The translations under genes and the position numbers were made by a program. 64,000 nucleotides of DNA, from positions 341,163-405,162 of the forward strand of contig JAHCHE010000002.1 of the NCBI GenBank assembly GCA_026129905.1, read 5' to 3'. The stretch is from Bryobacteraceae bacterium (GTDB taxonomy: Bacteria; Acidobacteriota; Terriglobia; Bryobacterales; Bryobacteraceae). Shown here one piece after another: positions 24,710 to 33,924 of the stretch; within the stretch, counting starts at the first letter, position 1; the number at the start of each line of letters is the position of its first letter. Below the pieces are notes generated by a model that did no database searches, was not told the DNA's origin, and saw nothing but the letters and a program-made list of their open reading frames with translations.

Positions 24710-25822
24710 ATGCCTGACCCCGTCCGCGTTCTGTTGATGGTCCGGACGCTCGATCTCGGCGGGAGCGAACGTCAACTCAGCGTGCTGGCTCAGAATCTCG
24801 ACCCGGCGGCATTCGAGGTCCACGTCGGTTGCTTGCGAGCCGGCGGGGCAAGGTTCCGCGATCTGCGTTCGGCCGGCGTGCCAATCGTGGAGTTCCCGGT
24901 TTCGTCGTTTGTCCGGCCCTCGGTAGCCGGCGGGGCGCTCCGGCTGATTCGATACCTGGCCGAGCATCGGATACAGATCGTCCACACGTTTGACTGGCCG
25001 ATGAATCTGTTCGGCGCCTCCGTGGCCCGGGCCGCAGGCGGCGTCATTGTCGTCACGAGCCAGCGGGCGCACCGGGAACTCTCACCGGGGCTGCCCCGCC
25101 ACCTGCTTCGCGTGACGGACCAGTTCTCCGACGCCATCGTGGTGAACAGCGACTTCGTAAGACGGCATCTGGTGAACGAGGAACGGGCGCCGGCCGGCAA
25201 AATACGTCTCTGCTATAACGGCATCGATCTCGCGGCTTTCTCTCCGGAGCCGCGTGAAAAGCCGGCGGAGTTCGGCGGAGCGGCATTGGTGGTCGGCGTC
25301 GTGTGCGCGCTGCGTCCGGAAAAGGGGCTCGCCTGCCTCCTGGATGCGTTCGGCAGAGTGGCCCCGCGGCGCCCCGGCATCCGGCTGGCGATCGTCGGCG
25401 ACGGCCCGTCCTTGCCGGACTTGAGGAATCAAGCCGATGGCCTTGGCATCGCCGATCGCTGCGTATTCGTGCCCGCCGCCGGCTTCGTTGTACCCTTCCT
25501 TCGCGGCATCGACATCTTTGTACTGCCGTCGCTATCGGAAGCGTTCTCGAACGCGCTGATGGAAGCGATGGCGTGCGGCTGTTGCGCCATCGCTTCGCGG
25601 GTGGGAGGCAATCCGGAATTGGTCTCCGACGGCGAAACCGGACTTCTGTTTCCCGCCGGCGATCCGGAGGCGCTGGCGGATCGCATTCGGTCGCTGGCTG
25701 ACGATGCAAGTGTTCGCCAGCGGCTGTCCGGAGCCGGCGCCCGATTCATCCACGCGAATTTTTCGCAGGAAGCCTCCGCACGGACCATGGCGGAGATCTA
25801 CCGGTCGCTGCTCGAACGGTAG
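24710..25822 (+). CDS. Glycosyltransferase family 4 (GT-B)
   Basis: 370 aa. The N-terminal domain shows LDLGGSERQLSVLAQNLD and HTFDWPMNLFG. The C-terminal donor domain shows VVGVVCALRPEKGLACLLDA, RLAIVGDGPSL, FVLPSLSEAFSNALMEAMAC and VGGNPELVSDGETGLLFPAG. The E-X7-E motif of retaining GT4 enzymes is present (SEAFSNALME). It adds a sugar to a lipid-linked glycan in the cytoplasm. The open frame extends upstream into the flippase gene on the other strand; ATG 24710 gives the standard GT4 N-terminus. Confidence 0.92.
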   Translation: MPDPVRVLLMVRTLDLGGSERQLSVLAQNLDPAAFEVHVGCLRAGGARFRDLRSAGVPIVEFPVSSFVRPSVAGGALRLIRYLAEHRIQIVHTFDWPMNLFGASVARAAGGVIVVTSQRAHRELSPGLPRHLLRVTDQFSDAIVVNSDFVRRHLVNEERAPAGKIRLCYNGIDLAAFSPEPREKPAEFGGAALVVGVVCALRPEKGLACLLDAFGRVAPRRPGIRLAIVGDGPSLPDLRNQADGLGIADRCVFVPAAGFVVPFLRGIDIFVLPSLSEAFSNALMEAMACGCCAIASRVGGNPELVSDGETGLLFPAGDPEALADRIRSLADDASVRQRLSGAGARFIHANFSQEASARTMAEIYRSLLER

Positions 25823-25856
25823 CAACTCGTCAGCGAGCCACGCCGGGCATTCCCGA

Positions 25857-28800
25857 TCAGTCGCGGCTTCTTCTGCCCCTGCCGATGACCTGGCTAAGCT
25901 GGCGCAGCGCCTCGATTTCACTCTTCGTCGGCAGATCGGCGGCGTACCACGCGTCCACCTTCTTCTTCACCTCGGCGACGGAATTCCGCCGCGGATGGTC
26001 GCCCCAGAACGCGCCGATCCGTTCCAGCGCCTTTTGCGCTTTCGCCTGCTCGCCCGACTTCTCATAGGCCACCGCGAGCAGATACTCCTGAATTCGGTAG
26101 TCCGGATTGTGCGGCTTGCCCGTGCCGAGACGCTCCGGGTATTCCTTCGATTTCTCCAGCCACTCGACGGCTTTCGGATACCGGGCCTGCTTCATGTCCG
26201 TCAGCGCGAGCGAAACCTGGCACTGCATGTACAGGTCGTGCACGTCGCGCTGGCCTTCGAACGGCAGAACGGTGGCGTGCTCCAGCAGGCCATAACAATC
26301 CTGGTAGCGGCCGTTGTTGAGATAAGTCCGGGCCAGCAGAATCTTCATCAGGTCGGCGTCGGGGAAGCGTTTGGAGGTTTCGACGGCCACCTTCAACGCC
26401 TTTTCGTGCTGGCCGCGGTCAGTGTAGAAGCGGCCCAGGTGATAGGCGCTCCGCCAGCTATCCTTGTCCAGGGCGTAGGCCCGTTCGTAGTCCTTCTGGG
26501 CCCTCGCCGGCTCGGAGTCTTGCCGCAGGTACGCGCGGCTGACGTAGAAGGTCGGATAGTCGGGCTGGTCAGCCTGCCCATCCCAAGTGGATAGCGCGTC
26601 CGCGCGGCGATTGATGCCCCAGTAGATCAGCCCGAGGTAGTATTTCGGCTTCCAGTCGCCGGGCCGCGCCTGGTTCGCCCACTGAAATACCGGAATCGAC
26701 TCTTCCCGGAACGGGAACACCAGGAACGGCGACATTCGGTTGGCTTCCTCGAGAAGCTGCCGGCTCTTGTCCGGCGCCTTCTCCCGCTGCAAGTAGGCAA
26801 GCCAGTACAGAATTTCCGCCTGCTTCGGCCCTGCGCCGAGCAGTCGCAGCGCTTCGGCGGGCAGCCCCAGGTTCACGTAGTACATCGCGAGTTCGAGATA
26901 CGTTTCGTGAGGCAGTTCGTTGCGGATGAGAGATTTGAATTCGTCGAGCTTTGCCTGGTCCTGCGTCAGCAGATAGCGCTCGAACCGAGCCAGGTGATCG
27001 AGCGGATCGATCTCCAGGATCTTATCGAGCGTCTTTCCCGCCGCTTCTCTCTCGTTCCGCAGCCTGTATAACGTGCTCAGCGACTGGAGGGCCTTGATGT
27101 TCTGAACGTCGTAATCGAGCGAGCGCGTCAGAAATTCCAGCGCGCGGTCGTACTTCTTGTCCACCAGGTAGACCTCGCCCAGCAGCGCGTTGGCCGACGA
27201 GCGGTACTTCATCGAGCGGGCTGCCCAGCCGAACGTCTCCTTGGCGTCGGTGAGGTTGCCCATCTTCCGAGCGATGACGCCGTAGATGTAATTCGCGTCG
27301 GCGTCGTACATCGCGTAGTCGAGCGCCTTTTCGGCGTATTCCAGCGCTTTCGGGTACTCGGCCCGGCGCGTGTAAAGCTCCGCCACCCGCGTCAGCGCCC
27401 GCATGTGGAGCGGCTCCTTCTTCAATAGCTGAAGGTACTTCTCCAGCGCGAGATCGTAATTGCGGCCCTTCTCCAGCCGCTCCGCCGACTGGTAAAGGCC
27501 CTCGAGGGTGTTCTCCTCGTAATTGCGGAAGTTCAGAGGACGCCGCAGGAGGTTCGCTTCCGGATCGTCCGCGTAGGAGATCTTGTCGCCGATCTTCACT
27601 TCAAGCGCGCCCTTCTTCACCGTCGCCGGCAGGGTCTTCTGGAACACCTCCATCGGCTTAAGGCTCACGCGCTCGCGATGGACTTCCTTGCCGCCGGCCA
27701 GCAGCACCAGGTCGTCGTCGATCTTCTGCAACGCGGAAAATCCGACGGTGACGCCGCTGCCGGTATTCTTCACGTTCAGCGCGCCGTACGGCGAGGCCTT
27801 CACCATCGGGCCGATTTCCTTGAACGGGAACCAGAGTTCGCTCCATTGATCGGTGGTGTACGGGGCGAAGAACTCGTGGTCGTCCTGGTCCAGCAGCCGG
27901 CCGGTCTGCGGCTCAAAGTACGGTCCGTCGGAATCGGTGAGCAGGTTCTCCCAGATTCCGCCCGCGCGGGACAGCGGCCAGCGGAAGAACTTCCGCCCCG
28001 GCATGTCCTGCGGCAATGCCCAGTGGCCCGAGCCGAACTTCGCGTTGTGCCAATAGCTTGCCATGAACTCGTCCAGAACGCCGTGAATGAAGTAGCTGCC
28101 CTGGTCCGAGTCGCTGTGCTCCTTGTACAGCGCCAGGTTTCGCCCGTCTTCGGTCATCGGCCACGGCGCTTCGTCCACGCTGTAGTCGTGCCCGATGTAC
28201 CGGTTGCCTGGAAAGACGAATTCCAGATCGTCCGACAGCCGGTTCGCCGCATTCATCCAGACATAGTAGGACTGGTTCAGCGGCTGCGGGTTGTACCAGA
28301 GCCCCTTCGATTCGAAGTACGCCTTGTCCGGTGGAACGGTGAACGTCACGCGCCAGAATGTGCGCGACGGCAGATCCAGGTTCCCCACGATGCAGCTCAC
28401 GCTGCCGTCGGGGTTCCTGCGCGTGAGGTAATCTACCGGCGTGGCCGTGGCCGGCGTGTGGCCGACGATGCCGAAGTTCAACTCGATGCCTCCCGACGTC
28501 CATGGGCCGCGCAGCGCGATGTGACGGAACTTCCGCACCTTGTTGTAGTAGATGAACTCCTTGCCCGTGCTCTTTTCGATGGCGGCGAAGAGCTTCCCCC
28601 CTTCCTCCGGCATGACGAGCGCCTCGATGTAGGGGTTCTCCAGCTTGACCACGTTCCACGCCTGGTCGACCGGTTCGTAGCTCAGCTTGTCAAAGAAGAA
28701 ATACGGGTACAGCCGCGGCCCGCGCCCCCACATGCTCGATCGCGTCATGATCGGCATCGGGTCGGGCCCCGAGAATGGATAGGTCTTGAAGACCTGTTTC

Positions 28801-28889
28801 TCTTCCTTTACGGTAGCGGTATCGCCGGCCAGCAAGGCGCCGGGGGCGAGCAGGAGAATGATAACTACGGCGAAGCGAATTCTGGGCAT
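25857..28889 (-). CDS. Secreted DUF5107-TPR protein
   Basis: 1010 aa from ATG 28889, which opens a signal peptide (IRFAVVIILLLAPGALLAGD); ATG 28898 is equally possible. Residues about 40-330 match DUF5107, a beta-sandwich related to galactose-mutarotase folds (RGPWTSGGIELNFGIVGHTP, SRTFWRVTFTVPPDKAYFES, QPLNQSYYVWMNAANRLSDD, WENLLTDSDGPYFEPQTGR). The remainder, from about 480, is a long TPR superhelix (YDLALEKYLQLLKKEPLHMR, AEYPKALEYAEKALDYAMYD). Such proteins sit in polysaccharide-use regions and may bind glycans. The reaction, if any, is unknown. Single gene between two others of opposite strand. Confidence 0.85.
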   Translation of the reverse strand: MPRIRFAVVIILLLAPGALLAGDTATVKEEKQVFKTYPFSGPDPMPIMTRSSMWGRGPRLYPYFFFDKLSYEPVDQAWNVVKLENPYIEALVMPEEGGKLFAAIEKSTGKEFIYYNKVRKFRHIALRGPWTSGGIELNFGIVGHTPATATPVDYLTRRNPDGSVSCIVGNLDLPSRTFWRVTFTVPPDKAYFESKGLWYNPQPLNQSYYVWMNAANRLSDDLEFVFPGNRYIGHDYSVDEAPWPMTEDGRNLALYKEHSDSDQGSYFIHGVLDEFMASYWHNAKFGSGHWALPQDMPGRKFFRWPLSRAGGIWENLLTDSDGPYFEPQTGRLLDQDDHEFFAPYTTDQWSELWFPFKEIGPMVKASPYGALNVKNTGSGVTVGFSALQKIDDDLVLLAGGKEVHRERVSLKPMEVFQKTLPATVKKGALEVKIGDKISYADDPEANLLRRPLNFRNYEENTLEGLYQSAERLEKGRNYDLALEKYLQLLKKEPLHMRALTRVAELYTRRAEYPKALEYAEKALDYAMYDADANYIYGVIARKMGNLTDAKETFGWAARSMKYRSSANALLGEVYLVDKKYDRALEFLTRSLDYDVQNIKALQSLSTLYRLRNEREAAGKTLDKILEIDPLDHLARFERYLLTQDQAKLDEFKSLIRNELPHETYLELAMYYVNLGLPAEALRLLGAGPKQAEILYWLAYLQREKAPDKSRQLLEEANRMSPFLVFPFREESIPVFQWANQARPGDWKPKYYLGLIYWGINRRADALSTWDGQADQPDYPTFYVSRAYLRQDSEPARAQKDYERAYALDKDSWRSAYHLGRFYTDRGQHEKALKVAVETSKRFPDADLMKILLARTYLNNGRYQDCYGLLEHATVLPFEGQRDVHDLYMQCQVSLALTDMKQARYPKAVEWLEKSKEYPERLGTGKPHNPDYRIQEYLLAVAYEKSGEQAKAQKALERIGAFWGDHPRRNSVAEVKKKVDAWYAADLPTKSEIEALRQLSQVIGRGRRSRD

Positions 28890-28971
28890 GACGCCCATGA
28901 GTCTAATGAACCCGCGCCCTTCAATGCAACCCGGCGGCGCCGTACAATACATTGCACAGGGGAGGGGTGAG

Positions 28972-29529
28972 TTGTCCATCGACGCAAACCATCCTTTACG
29001 CAGGCTGTTCGCGGGATTGGTCGAACGGCGGCTGTTCCAGGACGCCCAGCTAAGCGATACCCAAGCCGTCACCTACATCGCGGAGCTGCTCGCCGAGTTC
29101 ACCCACGTTCGGAAACTGTATCGCATCCGCAACGCGCGCGGCCAACGGCTGCAAGACGTCGGGGAGATGCTGATCGAGTCGAACCCGTTGCTGGAGGGCC
29201 GCTCGTTCGACTACGAGCGGGCGGTGCGAAAGCACATCGGCGACTACACCTTGTTCCTATCCGGCCTGTTTCCGGAGTACGTGGCTTCGCTGCCGCGCCG
29301 CGGCTTGCGGCTGGACGCGCTGGTGGATTACGTCAAGGCCGGCAAGGAGTCCTACCGCATCGTGGCCGCCTTCGACCAGTTCGAGTACCGGTTCGAAGCC
29401 CCGCTGTTCCGGCGGCTGTCGGATTCGTTCGAACTCTGCGTCTACGGGTTGAACCTGGTCAAGACGGATCTCGAGCGCTTCCAGCAGGGATACTATCGGG
29501 GGCTCCGATCAGCCCTCGGTTCCGAATAA
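28972..29529 (+). CDS. Conserved-looking protein of unknown function
   Basis: 185 aa, starting at TTG 28972 with GGAGGGG six bases upstream; an ATG at 28924 in the same frame has no ribosome site. A possible -10 box (TACAAT) lies at 28943. The protein is mostly alpha-helical and acidic/basic balanced (LRRLFAGLVERRLFQDAQL, VTYIAELLAEFTHVRKLYRI, GDYTLFLSGLFPEYV, FRRLSDSFELCVYGLNLVKT). It has no membrane segment and no recognised motif. The last 21 bases overlap the convergent Trm112-like gene. I do not recognise the family. Confidence 0.75.
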   Translation: MSIDANHPLRRLFAGLVERRLFQDAQLSDTQAVTYIAELLAEFTHVRKLYRIRNARGQRLQDVGEMLIESNPLLEGRSFDYERAVRKHIGDYTLFLSGLFPEYVASLPRRGLRLDALVDYVKAGKESYRIVAAFDQFEYRFEAPLFRRLSDSFELCVYGLNLVKTDLERFQQGYYRGLRSALGSE

Positions 29530-29790
29530 GCGGCCCAGTTGGCCTGTTGGGATCGATTCGTCCACCAGCATCACGGGTATGCCGTCCCGGACGGCGTAGA
29601 TCCGCTGTCCGTCCACGGTGATCAGGCCCTCCTGAAGCGGGTCCTTCACCACCGCGCCGCTCTCGTACTTTACCTGGCCGGCGCCGATCCGTTCGTTGAT
29701 GTCCCGGATGGCGTCGTCGTCGAGCGCCTTTAACGGGGTTTTGGTGAGCGGGCAACACAGAATTTCGAGCAGGTCGGGTTTCACGGGCAT
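29509..29790 (-). CDS. Trm112-family small protein
   Basis: 93 aa. The pattern LLEILCCPLTKTPLKALDDD near the start and ESGAVVKDPLQEGLITVDGQ with YAVRDGIPVMLVDE later is that of Trm112/YcaR-like proteins, which activate methyltransferases or are small zinc-ribbon proteins. Here CCP keeps the first cysteines while the second zinc pair is not apparent, as in many bacterial members. The gene's 3' end overlaps the preceding convergent gene by 21 bp. Confidence 0.85.
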   Translation of the reverse strand: MPVKPDLLEILCCPLTKTPLKALDDDAIRDINERIGAGQVKYESGAVVKDPLQEGLITVDGQRIYAVRDGIPVMLVDESIPTGQLGRLFGTEG

Positions 29791-29829
29791 CTTTTCTCGG
29801 CGGTCCTTGCCGGTCTCTCAAAGGATAAC

Positions 29830-31404
29830 TCAAGGCTCGGCGGTTGCGGCGACCGCCCGGTATTTCTCCAGGGCGGAGCGGTATTCGGCGATGGCTTCGG
29901 CCGGGAGAACGCTTTCGCTCCGCTTCATCTCCGTCTGGACCCGCTCGATGAGATACTCGATCTCGGCTTTCCGCGGGCGCGGCGGCCGGCCTTCGATGTC
30001 GATGAAGACGGGGCTCGAATGGGCGAACCGGATGCGGCCGCCCGGCAGCTTTTGGATTGCCCGTACAGCGACCCAGCACGACGCCGGCGGGCGAATCGCC
30101 GTCTTCGCCGGAGACTTGCCGAGTGCCGTGACCTTGCCGTTCACCACCAACTCGATCCGATCGACGGGAAGATGACTTTCGACGGTCGCCTCGATCGCCG
30201 CCTCGATGGGGGCTTTCACGCGAAACGTGTGGCCCGGCGGCTGCCCGTTGACCGTGACGAACAGCAGCGGACCGGTGGTGATGAAGCTGCGCCCTTCGTT
30301 CAGCCCCTTCAGCCATGTCTGGGGCGTCAACTTGCCCTCGACCTTGACATAAGCTCGGCCAAATCCCAGCGGAACCGGATGCACGCCGGAAGCGGTCCCG
30401 GCCGTCGGCCTCATCCGGAACCCCGCGTTGAGCAGAGCGTAGTAATTCTGGAAGGTGTAGTCGATCCAACCCCACTCGGTCCAACCGCCGCGGCTGTCCT
30501 TTTCGATCTCCATGTACGGCGCCGAGGGCTCGCCCCACTCGGGAAAGCCGAACCCGGCGGGCCACATGTGGTTGTTTGCAAGTTCGTACAGGTGGACGTT
30601 CAGCAGCGGCGGCAGCGCCATCGACCAGGGCCACGCGTGCTTGTCGAGCTCCAATAGCGCGCCTTCGTCGGCCGCCTGGCGCGCCACCGGCCCGAGCGGC
30701 GGAACTCCCGCCCGGTACTCGGAGCGGTGTCCGATGATGAACAGCGCCCCGAGCGTGTGCGGCTTCCCGCTCACGGTGAAGATCTCGTACTCGGTATTGC
30801 GCGGCCAGATCAGGTGGGCGTCGTCCACGCGGATCGTTTCGGCCGGGATCTCCCCGGCCATGCTCTTGTCGCCCTGGCTTGGCGGCTGAAACGCGTGCGT
30901 CACCCAGTAGACGAGCGGGAAGGAGACGTTCAGGTCCTCCGCCAGCGCGAGCGTGCGCAGTTCGTCGAGCGTGCGGTGGACGTGGGTGTCGCCGGAATAC
31001 CAGCCTCGGGCCGCCATGTCCGTGAAGCGCTTCAGCGCCAAAGTGACTTTCGCCGGCGCGCTCTCAAGCCGCACCGTCGTCTCCGCCGGAACGTACTCTT
31101 TGCCCCGCTCCGCCATCAACCGGTAGCTGCCCGGCGGCAACTCGGCCACGAACGGGCTCGCCGTGAGCGCGGTGTGGATCTCCGTGACGCTGCCCCGCTG
31201 CTTTTCGTACGGGACGGCCGCGCCGCCGGCCTGCGCGGACCTGACCAGATGCCACTTGCCCGGAGGACCCTCCACGTAAAGGCGGCACGGCAGAAGCCGG
31301 CCGGTGGCGCCATCGATCACCTGGCCATCCAGCCGCACTTTCGTCTCCTGAGAGTACGCCATCGGAATCGATACGAGCAGAACAAGCACGCAGGTCCGGA
31401 TCAT
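29830..31404 (-). CDS. Secreted CehA/McbA-type metallohydrolase (PHP-like)
   Basis: 524 aa with a signal peptide (IRTCVLVLLVSIPMAYSQ). A carboxypeptidase-regulatory-like beta domain (LDGQVIDGATGRLLPCRLYV) precedes the hydrolase core that begins WYSGDTHVHRTLDELRTLAL, the CehA metal motif. Other likely ligands are in FIIGHRSE, ELDKHAWPW and NNHMWPAGFG. Relatives hydrolyse carbamate or phosphoester compounds; most are uncharacterised. It is divergent from an MFS transporter with 29 bases between starts, which suggests import of the product or substrate. Confidence 0.85.
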   Translation of the reverse strand: MIRTCVLVLLVSIPMAYSQETKVRLDGQVIDGATGRLLPCRLYVEGPPGKWHLVRSAQAGGAAVPYEKQRGSVTEIHTALTASPFVAELPPGSYRLMAERGKEYVPAETTVRLESAPAKVTLALKRFTDMAARGWYSGDTHVHRTLDELRTLALAEDLNVSFPLVYWVTHAFQPPSQGDKSMAGEIPAETIRVDDAHLIWPRNTEYEIFTVSGKPHTLGALFIIGHRSEYRAGVPPLGPVARQAADEGALLELDKHAWPWSMALPPLLNVHLYELANNHMWPAGFGFPEWGEPSAPYMEIEKDSRGGWTEWGWIDYTFQNYYALLNAGFRMRPTAGTASGVHPVPLGFGRAYVKVEGKLTPQTWLKGLNEGRSFITTGPLLFVTVNGQPPGHTFRVKAPIEAAIEATVESHLPVDRIELVVNGKVTALGKSPAKTAIRPPASCWVAVRAIQKLPGGRIRFAHSSPVFIDIEGRPPRPRKAEIEYLIERVQTEMKRSESVLPAEAIAEYRSALEKYRAVAATAEP

Positions 31405-31433
31405 GGCCCGTAGTTTAACCGGTTTGTCGTATC

Positions 31434-32780
31434 ATGCGAGCATTCGCACTCATGCCAGAAACACGCTTCCGGCTCACGTTCACGCAATGGCTGATCTGCT
31501 TTGTCGCCGCCCTGGGATTCGCCTTTGACATCTACGAACTGCTGGTGCTGCCGCTGATTGTACGGCCCGCCATCATGGAACTGGGCGGCTTCGCGCCCGG
31601 CTCCCCGGAATTCAACCAGTGGGTGGGCATGCTGTTCTACGTGCCGGCGCTGTGTGGCGGCGTGTTCGGACTGCTGGGCGGCTACATGACGGACCGCCTG
31701 GGACGGCGGCGCGTCCTGGTCTGGAGCATCCTGATCTACGCCGGCTCGGCTTTCGCCGCCGGCTTCGCCACGTCCCTGCCGCAGTTGCTGTTCTTCCGGT
31801 GCACCACCTTCATCGGCGTCTGCGTCGAGTTCGTGGCGGCGGTGGCATGGCTGGCTGAGCTGTTCCCGCACCCCAAGCAGCGCGAGGCGGTCCTCGGCTA
31901 CACGCAGGCTTTCTCGTCGCTCGGCGGACTGCTGGTCACCGGCGCCTACTACCTCGCCGTCACGTACGCGGGTTCCCTCCCGGCGGTGCATGGCGGGCAC
32001 GAAGCGTGGCGCTACACGCTGATGTCCGGCGTGGTGCCTGCCATACCGCTGATCATCATCCGGCCGTTCCTGCCGGAATCGCCGATGTGGCGGGAGAAGA
32101 AGGCGGCCGGCACGCTGAAGCGACCGAGCTTCGCCGAGCTGTTCCGCCCGGCGTACCGGCGGACGACGCTGGTGACGGCGCTCATGGTCGCCTGTAGCTA
32201 CGGCGCGGCGTTCGGGGCGATCCAGCACGTGCCGCGCATCGTCCCAGGGCTGCCGGAACTCGCCGGGATGGCGCAGGCGCGGGTGGAGCAAACCGTCAGC
32301 GCCGTCCAGTTCGCCCAGGAGATGGGCGGTCTGTTGGGCCGGATCATTCTCGCCGCCCTGGCGGTCTGGATGGTGGGCCGCCGGCGGCTGCTGCGGACCT
32401 TCCAGGTCCCGGGCCTGATCGTCATGCCCGTGGTGTTTCTGTGGGCCGCGCCGCACGACCTGACGCTGCTGAAGATCGGGATCTTTCTGGTCGGCATGCT
32501 GACGGTGGCCCAGTTCAGCTTCTGGGGCAACTACCTGCCGCGCGTCTACCCCACGCACCTGAGGGGTACCGGCGAGAGCTTCGCGGCCAACGTCGGGGGC
32601 CGGATGATCGGAACCTCGGCGGCATACGTGACGACGCACCTGGCCAACGTGACGCCCGGCGCCACCGCGCCAATCCAACTGGCGTACGCGGCGGCCATCG
32701 TGGGAACGGCGGTCTACGTGATCGGCTTCATCGCCAGCTTCTGGCTGCCGGAGCCGGAGCGGCAGGCGCTGCCGGAATAG
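31434..32780 (+). CDS. MFS transporter
   Basis: 448 aa, 12 predicted membrane helices. Helix 1 carries the acidic FAFDIYE typical of sugar/organic-acid symporters, and loop 2-3 has motif A (GGYMTDRLGRRRVLVW). WLAELFPHPKQREAVLG and LPRVYPTHLRGTGESFAANV are the matching loops 4-5 and 10-11. It is most like the AAHS/sialate-type acid:proton symporters. The start may instead be ATG 31452 (MPETRFR). Possible functional link to the divergent CehA-like hydrolase. Confidence 0.9.
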   Translation: MRAFALMPETRFRLTFTQWLICFVAALGFAFDIYELLVLPLIVRPAIMELGGFAPGSPEFNQWVGMLFYVPALCGGVFGLLGGYMTDRLGRRRVLVWSILIYAGSAFAAGFATSLPQLLFFRCTTFIGVCVEFVAAVAWLAELFPHPKQREAVLGYTQAFSSLGGLLVTGAYYLAVTYAGSLPAVHGGHEAWRYTLMSGVVPAIPLIIIRPFLPESPMWREKKAAGTLKRPSFAELFRPAYRRTTLVTALMVACSYGAAFGAIQHVPRIVPGLPELAGMAQARVEQTVSAVQFAQEMGGLLGRIILAALAVWMVGRRRLLRTFQVPGLIVMPVVFLWAAPHDLTLLKIGIFLVGMLTVAQFSFWGNYLPRVYPTHLRGTGESFAANVGGRMIGTSAAYVTTHLANVTPGATAPIQLAYAAAIVGTAVYVIGFIASFWLPEPERQALPE

Positions 32781-32789
32781 CGGCGGCGC

Positions 32790-33863
32790 CTACGGGCGGA
32801 GGTAGAGGATCAGCGTCCGGCCGTCGGAGTGGAACTCGCCGCCGTGGGCGGTTTTCGCTTCGGTGATCGGGTACTTGTGGGAGAGGTACTCGGCTTTGGC
32901 CACCATGCCGGTTTCGATCAGGCTCTCGCCGATGAACTCACGTTCCTTGTCCACGTCGGGATCGATCTTGTGGGTGATCTTGCCGTCGCGCTGGTCCCGC
33001 TCGAAGCCGATGTCGTGCGTCCCCGCGCCGACCCAGACCGCGTGGCCATCGAGGGTAAACGGCGCCTTCCACAAGCGGAAATGGTGCCGCTCCGCCACCA
33101 CCTGGATAGGATCGGCGTGGGCGTAGCCGAAGTCCTGCGGGCGGCCGAACAGGTAGAGTTCGCTCATCGGCATGGTGAGGTAGGCCTGCTTGGAAATCGA
33201 CGTCAGGATGGCGGCGACGAGGGCGTCGCCGACGTCCCGGTCCACCTGGACCCAGCCGGCCGCCCCCAGCGCGGACGTGACCCTCTCCTCCGAGCCCACG
33301 ATGACGAAATTCACGCGGTCGCCCGGCGCGCCGCCGGCGTCATGGACGCGCAGCGGGATCTCGTTGTCGAACGTCTCCTGGGTCAGGCTGGGCAATTCGA
33401 CATCTTTGTTCTCCGGAGCGGTGGCGGGCGCCTCAAGCTGTTCGAACTTCACTTTGAACTCGCCCTCCGCGGTTTCGCTGCCCGCTTGGTTCAAGCCGAG
33501 GAACAGGCGGCCGCGAATCGGCGCTATGCCTTCCCACCTGGAACCGACCAGAAAGGGCCGGGCCGCGGCGCCTTCGCCAATGCGGCCGATCAAAGCGCCA
33601 AGTCCGGCGGCGTTCACCGGGTAATTCCGCAGCAGGTCGCGCCAGTTGCGGGGCAGGCCTTCGGGTCTCACGGGGGACGCTGAGCCGGCGTAGGTGAGTT
33701 GTCCCTCGGCGGTGAGGAGGAATTTCTCGCCCGCCGCGACATCGATGCCCGTGTCGAGCCAAGCCGCGCCTCCCGGCACTCTGATCTCCCGGCTCTTGAC
33801 CTGTTTCGCCGCGGCGCTCGCGCCGAGGCACACGACAAGAGAAGCAACAAGAAGTCCCCTCAT
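32790..33863 (-). CDS. Secreted protein with lectin-like and LssY_C domains
   Basis: 357 aa with signal peptide (LLVASLVVCLGASAAA). Residues about 22-145 resemble the PA-IL-type beta domain (REIRVPGGAAWLDTGIDVAA, FLLTAEGQLTYAG, RGRLFLGLNQAGSETAEGEF). Residues about 175-350 match the LssY C-terminal domain (VNFVIVGSEERVTSALGAAG, LYLFGRPQDFGYAHADPIQV, AVWVGAGTHDIGFERDQR, THKIDPDVDKEREFIGESLI). Function unknown. It lies 61 bases downstream of the seven-haem cytochrome on the same strand and may share its operon. Confidence 0.85.
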   Translation of the reverse strand: MRGLLVASLVVCLGASAAAKQVKSREIRVPGGAAWLDTGIDVAAGEKFLLTAEGQLTYAGSASPVRPEGLPRNWRDLLRNYPVNAAGLGALIGRIGEGAAARPFLVGSRWEGIAPIRGRLFLGLNQAGSETAEGEFKVKFEQLEAPATAPENKDVELPSLTQETFDNEIPLRVHDAGGAPGDRVNFVIVGSEERVTSALGAAGWVQVDRDVGDALVAAILTSISKQAYLTMPMSELYLFGRPQDFGYAHADPIQVVAERHHFRLWKAPFTLDGHAVWVGAGTHDIGFERDQRDGKITHKIDPDVDKEREFIGESLIETGMVAKAEYLSHKYPITEAKTAHGGEFHSDGRTLILYLRP

Positions 33864-33924
33864 GGCATGTATTGACGCTCTACCCTCAGGCTACCACCGG
33901 GTTTTGCAGAGAGCGGCAGCGGCG

